A DNA stretch of 24,344 bases. Origin: JAWVZB01 sp033722375. Its GTDB lineage: Bacteria > Actinomycetota > Nitriliruptoria > Nitriliruptorales > Nitriliruptoraceae. The notes under the pieces are model-generated. The model searched no databases. It was not told the DNA's origin and saw only the letters and a program-made list of their open reading frames with translations. The DNA is taken from assembly GCA_033722375.1 (NCBI GenBank), contig JAWVZB010000047.1, forward strand, positions 1 to 24,344. The letters run 5' to 3'. The translations under genes were made by a program, and so were the position numbers. Of the stretch, positions 22,248 through 24,344 are shown piece after piece. Every line of letters starts with the position of its first letter. Position 1 is the first letter of the stretch.

Positions 22248-22301
22248 CTGGCCGGACATGCGCTCCTGCGCTGCGATCCCGGCTGCCGCGAGAGCGGAGG
22301 T

Positions 22302-22823
22302 TCAGGCGTTGAGTCTCTCGACCTGCACCGACTCGCCGTCGATGGTCACGAGCGCACCTTCACCCTTGCCGAGCGGTTCGATGGTCTCGCCGGTCAGGCC
22401 GAGGACGGCGGCTTCGTTGGTGGGGGAGTGGCCGACCACGAGTGCCCGTTCCCCCTCGTCGAGCCGGTCGAGGACCTCCCGCAGCGCATCGGCGAGGACC
22501 TTCGTCTGCTGATCGACCAGCTCGGGGTCGGCTTCGCGGAGGTCGTCGAGATGGCCGCTGCCGACCTGCGAGTAGGCGTCCCGCCACTGGTCCTCGACGT
22601 CGGAACGGATGCCCGGCACGACCACCACGCCGTTCGGCACCTCGCTGCCGGCGCCGGCGAGGATGCACGCGGCTGTCTGTGTCGCCCGCTGCGCCCCGCT
22701 CGAAACGACCAGCGCCCAGTTGGCCGTGCTGCCGCGCCCGAGCTCGACCGCGGCGGCGACGCCGTCCGGGGACAACACGTCCTCGTCGTTGTCGGTGTGC
22801 CGGCGGATCTCGAGTTGCTTCAC
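22302..22823 (-). CDS. Histidine phosphatase superfamily protein with altered RHG motif
   Basis: A 173-residue protein. The phosphatase core is recognisable: the N-terminal LEIRRHTDND (Arg8, His9), SSGAQRATQTAACIL (Arg46) and ERALVVGHSPTNEAAV (His132). The usual RHG triplet is RHT here, and the usual hydrophobic strand before it is short. The nucleophile His9, both pocket arginines and His132 remain, so phosphatase activity is possible but may be changed. The substrate is unknown; SixA-type phosphohistidine phosphatases and phosphoglycerate-mutase relatives are the nearest comparisons. GTG 22823 is chosen because GGAG lies 5 bases upstream and MKQLEIRRH follows. The frame is open to 23036 but would overlap the divergent ADP-ribosylglycohydrolase. 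It lies 93 bases upstream of marP on the same strand. Confidence 0.75.
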   Translation of the reverse strand: MKQLEIRRHTDNDEDVLSPDGVAAAVELGRGSTANWALVVSSGAQRATQTAACILAGAGSEVPNGVVVVPGIRSDVEDQWRDAYSQVGSGHLDDLREADPELVDQQTKVLADALREVLDRLDEGERALVVGHSPTNEAAVLGLTGETIEPLGKGEGALVTIDGESVQVERLNA

Positions 22824-22965
22824 GTCCACTCCGATCGTCTTCGGTTCCACCACTGGAGGCGACGGTGGAGGCAACGCGGCCCGTGCGCCACCGACGACGG
22901 GACAGGAGAAGGAGTTGCGCGGCCCGTGGTACCTATCGAGGGAGTCGACGGCAGGGAGACGACCG

Positions 22966-23904
22966 GTGGGACGACCGCTCGACCGTCGCGCGGCCCTGGA
23001 AGGTGCACTCCTCGGCACGTTCGCCGGGGACGCCATCGGGCGACCCTACGAGGGGGCGTCCGCGGTGGACCGTCCAGAGGCGGAGCAGCGGCTGGCGGAC
23101 TCGCTCACGCAGGCCGAGCTGCGCTACACCGACGACACCCAGCTCGCGCTGGCGCTCGCCACGCACCTGGTCGATCACCCTGACGTCGAACCCGAGCAAC
23201 TCGTCGAGGTCATGCTCGACCACTTCGAGCGATCCCGCGGCTACGGCGGCGGGATGTACGCGGTGGTCGAGGCCTGGGTGCGGGGCGCCCCGATCGACGT
23301 GGCCGCCGAGGTGCGGTTCGAGGGCGGGTCGTTCGGCAACGGAGCGGCGATGCGCGTCGCGCCGCTGGGTGTCCTGCACGCGGAAGACCGCAACCGGCTA
23401 GAGGCGGCCGTGATCCGGGCCTCCCGGCCGACACACACCCACCCGGTGGGCATCGACGGTGCCTGGGTGCAGGCCCGAGCCGTGGCGCTCGCGCGGAACC
23501 GGGGCCGGTTCGGTCGCGACGAGCTCGTCGAGGTGCGCGGCGAGGCACGCACCGACGCGTTACGGGGCCCGTTGAGCGGGGCGCGCAGGCTGATCGAAGC
23601 CGACGAGGAACCGTCGCTCCCCGAGGTCGCCCAGCGGCTCGGGAACGCGGTCGTGGCCGCCCGATCCGTGCCGGCTGCCCTGTGGATCGCAGCGACCGCC
23701 GACGACCTCGAAGACGCCGTCGTCCGCGCGCTCGGGGTCGCCGGTGACACCGACACGATCGGGGCGATGGCCGCTGCGATCCGAGGCGCGGCAGAAGGCC
23801 CCGACAGCATCCCGGCGGCGTGGCTCGAGCGCTTCGAGGACGGCGAGCGGGGACTCACCTACGCCCGGGACCTCGCCCGCCGGCTGGCCGACAGCTCGCG
23901 CTGA
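22966..23904 (+). CDS. ADP-ribosylglycohydrolase (DraG/ARH family)
   Basis: A 312-residue protein with the metal-binding motifs of the DraG/ARH fold: GTFAGDAIGRPYEG (17-30), RYTDDTQLALALA (TDDT at 55-58), SFGNGAAMRVAPLGV, a central HTHPVGIDGAW, and the C-terminal VAGDTDTIGAMAAAIRGA (GDTDT at 260-264). Such enzymes use two Mg2+ or Mn2+ ions to release ADP-ribose from proteins or nucleic acid ends, or hydrolyse small ADP-ribose compounds. GTG 22966 is chosen because GGGAG lies seven bases upstream; the frame upstream covers the divergent gene. Its stop overlaps the ATG of the KptA gene by one base (TGATG), so the two are co-translated. No DraT-type ADP-ribosyltransferase or nitrogenase gene is present. 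Confidence 0.9.
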   Translation: MGRPLDRRAALEGALLGTFAGDAIGRPYEGASAVDRPEAEQRLADSLTQAELRYTDDTQLALALATHLVDHPDVEPEQLVEVMLDHFERSRGYGGGMYAVVEAWVRGAPIDVAAEVRFEGGSFGNGAAMRVAPLGVLHAEDRNRLEAAVIRASRPTHTHPVGIDGAWVQARAVALARNRGRFGRDELVEVRGEARTDALRGPLSGARRLIEADEEPSLPEVAQRLGNAVVAARSVPAALWIAATADDLEDAVVRALGVAGDTDTIGAMAAAIRGAAEGPDSIPAAWLERFEDGERGLTYARDLARRLADSSR

Positions 23905-24344
23905 TGGACCGCGCGCAGCGCATCCGGCTCTCGAAGCGGCTGTCGTACCACCTGCGCCACGACCCGGCCGCCGCCGGTCTCGAGCTGGATCCGGGAGGTT
24001 GGACGTCCGTCGACGACGTGCTGGCTGGCGTGAAGGGACTCCGCTCGCGGAAGCAGCTCGAGGAGGTCATCAGCGCTGGCGGCAAGCGCCGTTTCGAACT
24101 CAGCGGCGACGGCCGCCGGATCCGCGCCCGCTACGGCCACAGCGTCGCGGTGGATCCGGCCCACGAGCGCACGCCCCCGCCCGACGTCCTCTACCACGGC
24201 ACCGCCGAGCGCAACCTCGACCGCATCCTCCGCGACGGGCTCCAGCCGATGGGTCGCCAACAGGTCCACCTCAGTGAACGTCGCGAGGACGCGACCGAGG
24301 TCGGGCGTCGCCACGGGAGGCCCGTGATCCTCGAGGTCGCCGCC
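23904..24344 (+). CDS. kptA: RNA 2'-phosphotransferase Tpt1/KptA, cut by right edge
   Basis: The first 147 residues are visible and open to the window end. They show the Tpt1/KptA order: RLSKRLSYHLRHDP with Arg18 and His19, LDPGGWTSVDDVLAG, KRRFELSGDGRRIRARYGHS, PPPDVLYHGTAERNLDRILR, GLQPMGRQQVHLSE and VGRRHGRPVILEVAA. The full family length is about 180 residues, so only the last strand or two are missing. The enzyme transfers an RNA 2'-phosphate to NAD+, releasing ADP-ribose 1''-2'' cyclic phosphate. Some members also ADP-ribosylate 5'-phosphate nucleic acid ends. Bacteria lack the fungal-type tRNA splicing that creates its classic substrate, so its role is open. The ATG overlaps the stop of the ADP-ribosylglycohydrolase gene, implying a joint task. 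Confidence 0.93.
   Translation, partial: MDRAQRIRLSKRLSYHLRHDPAAAGLELDPGGWTSVDDVLAGVKGLRSRKQLEEVISAGGKRRFELSGDGRRIRARYGHSVAVDPAHERTPPPDVLYHGTAERNLDRILRDGLQPMGRQQVHLSERREDATEVGRRHGRPVILEVAA

Noticed and set aside
22966..24344. DarT-DarG-like toxin-antitoxin or DraT-DraG nitrogenase control
   Set aside because: The partner is clearly KptA (SYHLRHDP, LYHGTA, HLS motifs), not DarT or DraT, and there is no macrodomain or nif gene.
1..24344. CRISPR arrays, tRNA or rRNA genes, insertion sequences, prophage genes
   Set aside because: No regularly spaced repeats, cloverleaf or rRNA-like stretches, transposases, integrases or phage structural genes were recognised on either strand.

Overview
This is a GC-rich, densely coded chromosomal window whose gene content points to an actinobacterium. 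The markers are a DUF222/HNH (13E12-type) protein, a bacterial proteasome activator (Bpa) ending in GQYL, a MarP-type membrane serine protease, a resuscitation-promoting-factor (Rpf) domain protein and a GH15 enzyme of the mycobacterial trehalase type. GTG starts and 4-base GTGA/ATGA gene overlaps are frequent. The exact class cannot be fixed from the sequence; a deep-branching lineage is possible but unproven. No rRNA, tRNA, insertion sequence, CRISPR array or phage gene was seen. The longest gap between genes is just under 300 bases.

Layout, left to right. (1) 1-2772: the 5' part of a DUF222 gene leaving the window on the minus strand, then an orphan multi-pass sensor histidine kinase. (2) 2779-6437: a DMT-family exporter diverges from a three-gene coupled operon (wHTH/DUF2087 regulator, aldo/keto reductase, endonuclease/exonuclease/phosphatase-fold enzyme), whose end overlaps a convergent ArsC-type arsenate reductase. 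(3) 6518-8613: two secreted peptidoglycan enzymes in tandem on the minus strand, a coiled-coil/SLT lytic transglycosylase and an Rpf protein, separated by a strong hairpin. (4) 8911-12957: an MFS transporter, a convergent quinone oxidoreductase, a lipoprotein HtrA protease and a MoaB/Mog protein. (5) 12973-16267, minus strand: GH15 hydrolase, Bpa, a GlsB/YeaQ-like membrane protein and an adenylate kinase with an unusual LID, closely packed. (6) 16401-20280: a small histidine-rich/lysine-rich protein, a zinc alcohol dehydrogenase and an alpha-glucan phosphorylase. (7) 20514-24344: a PEBP protein, MarP, a histidine-phosphatase-like protein with an altered RHG motif, and an overlapping ADP-ribosylglycohydrolase/KptA pair cut by the right edge.

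Themes. Envelope maintenance and stress: Rpf, SLT enzyme, HtrA, MarP. Protein turnover: Bpa, HtrA, MarP. Alpha-glucan and trehalose use: GH15, GlgP. Redox: AKR, quinone oxidoreductase, ADH, ArsC. ADP-ribose and RNA-end chemistry: ARH-KptA. The least explained items are the ARH-KptA pair, the His/Lys bipartite protein, and the adenylate kinase coupled to a proteasome activator operon.
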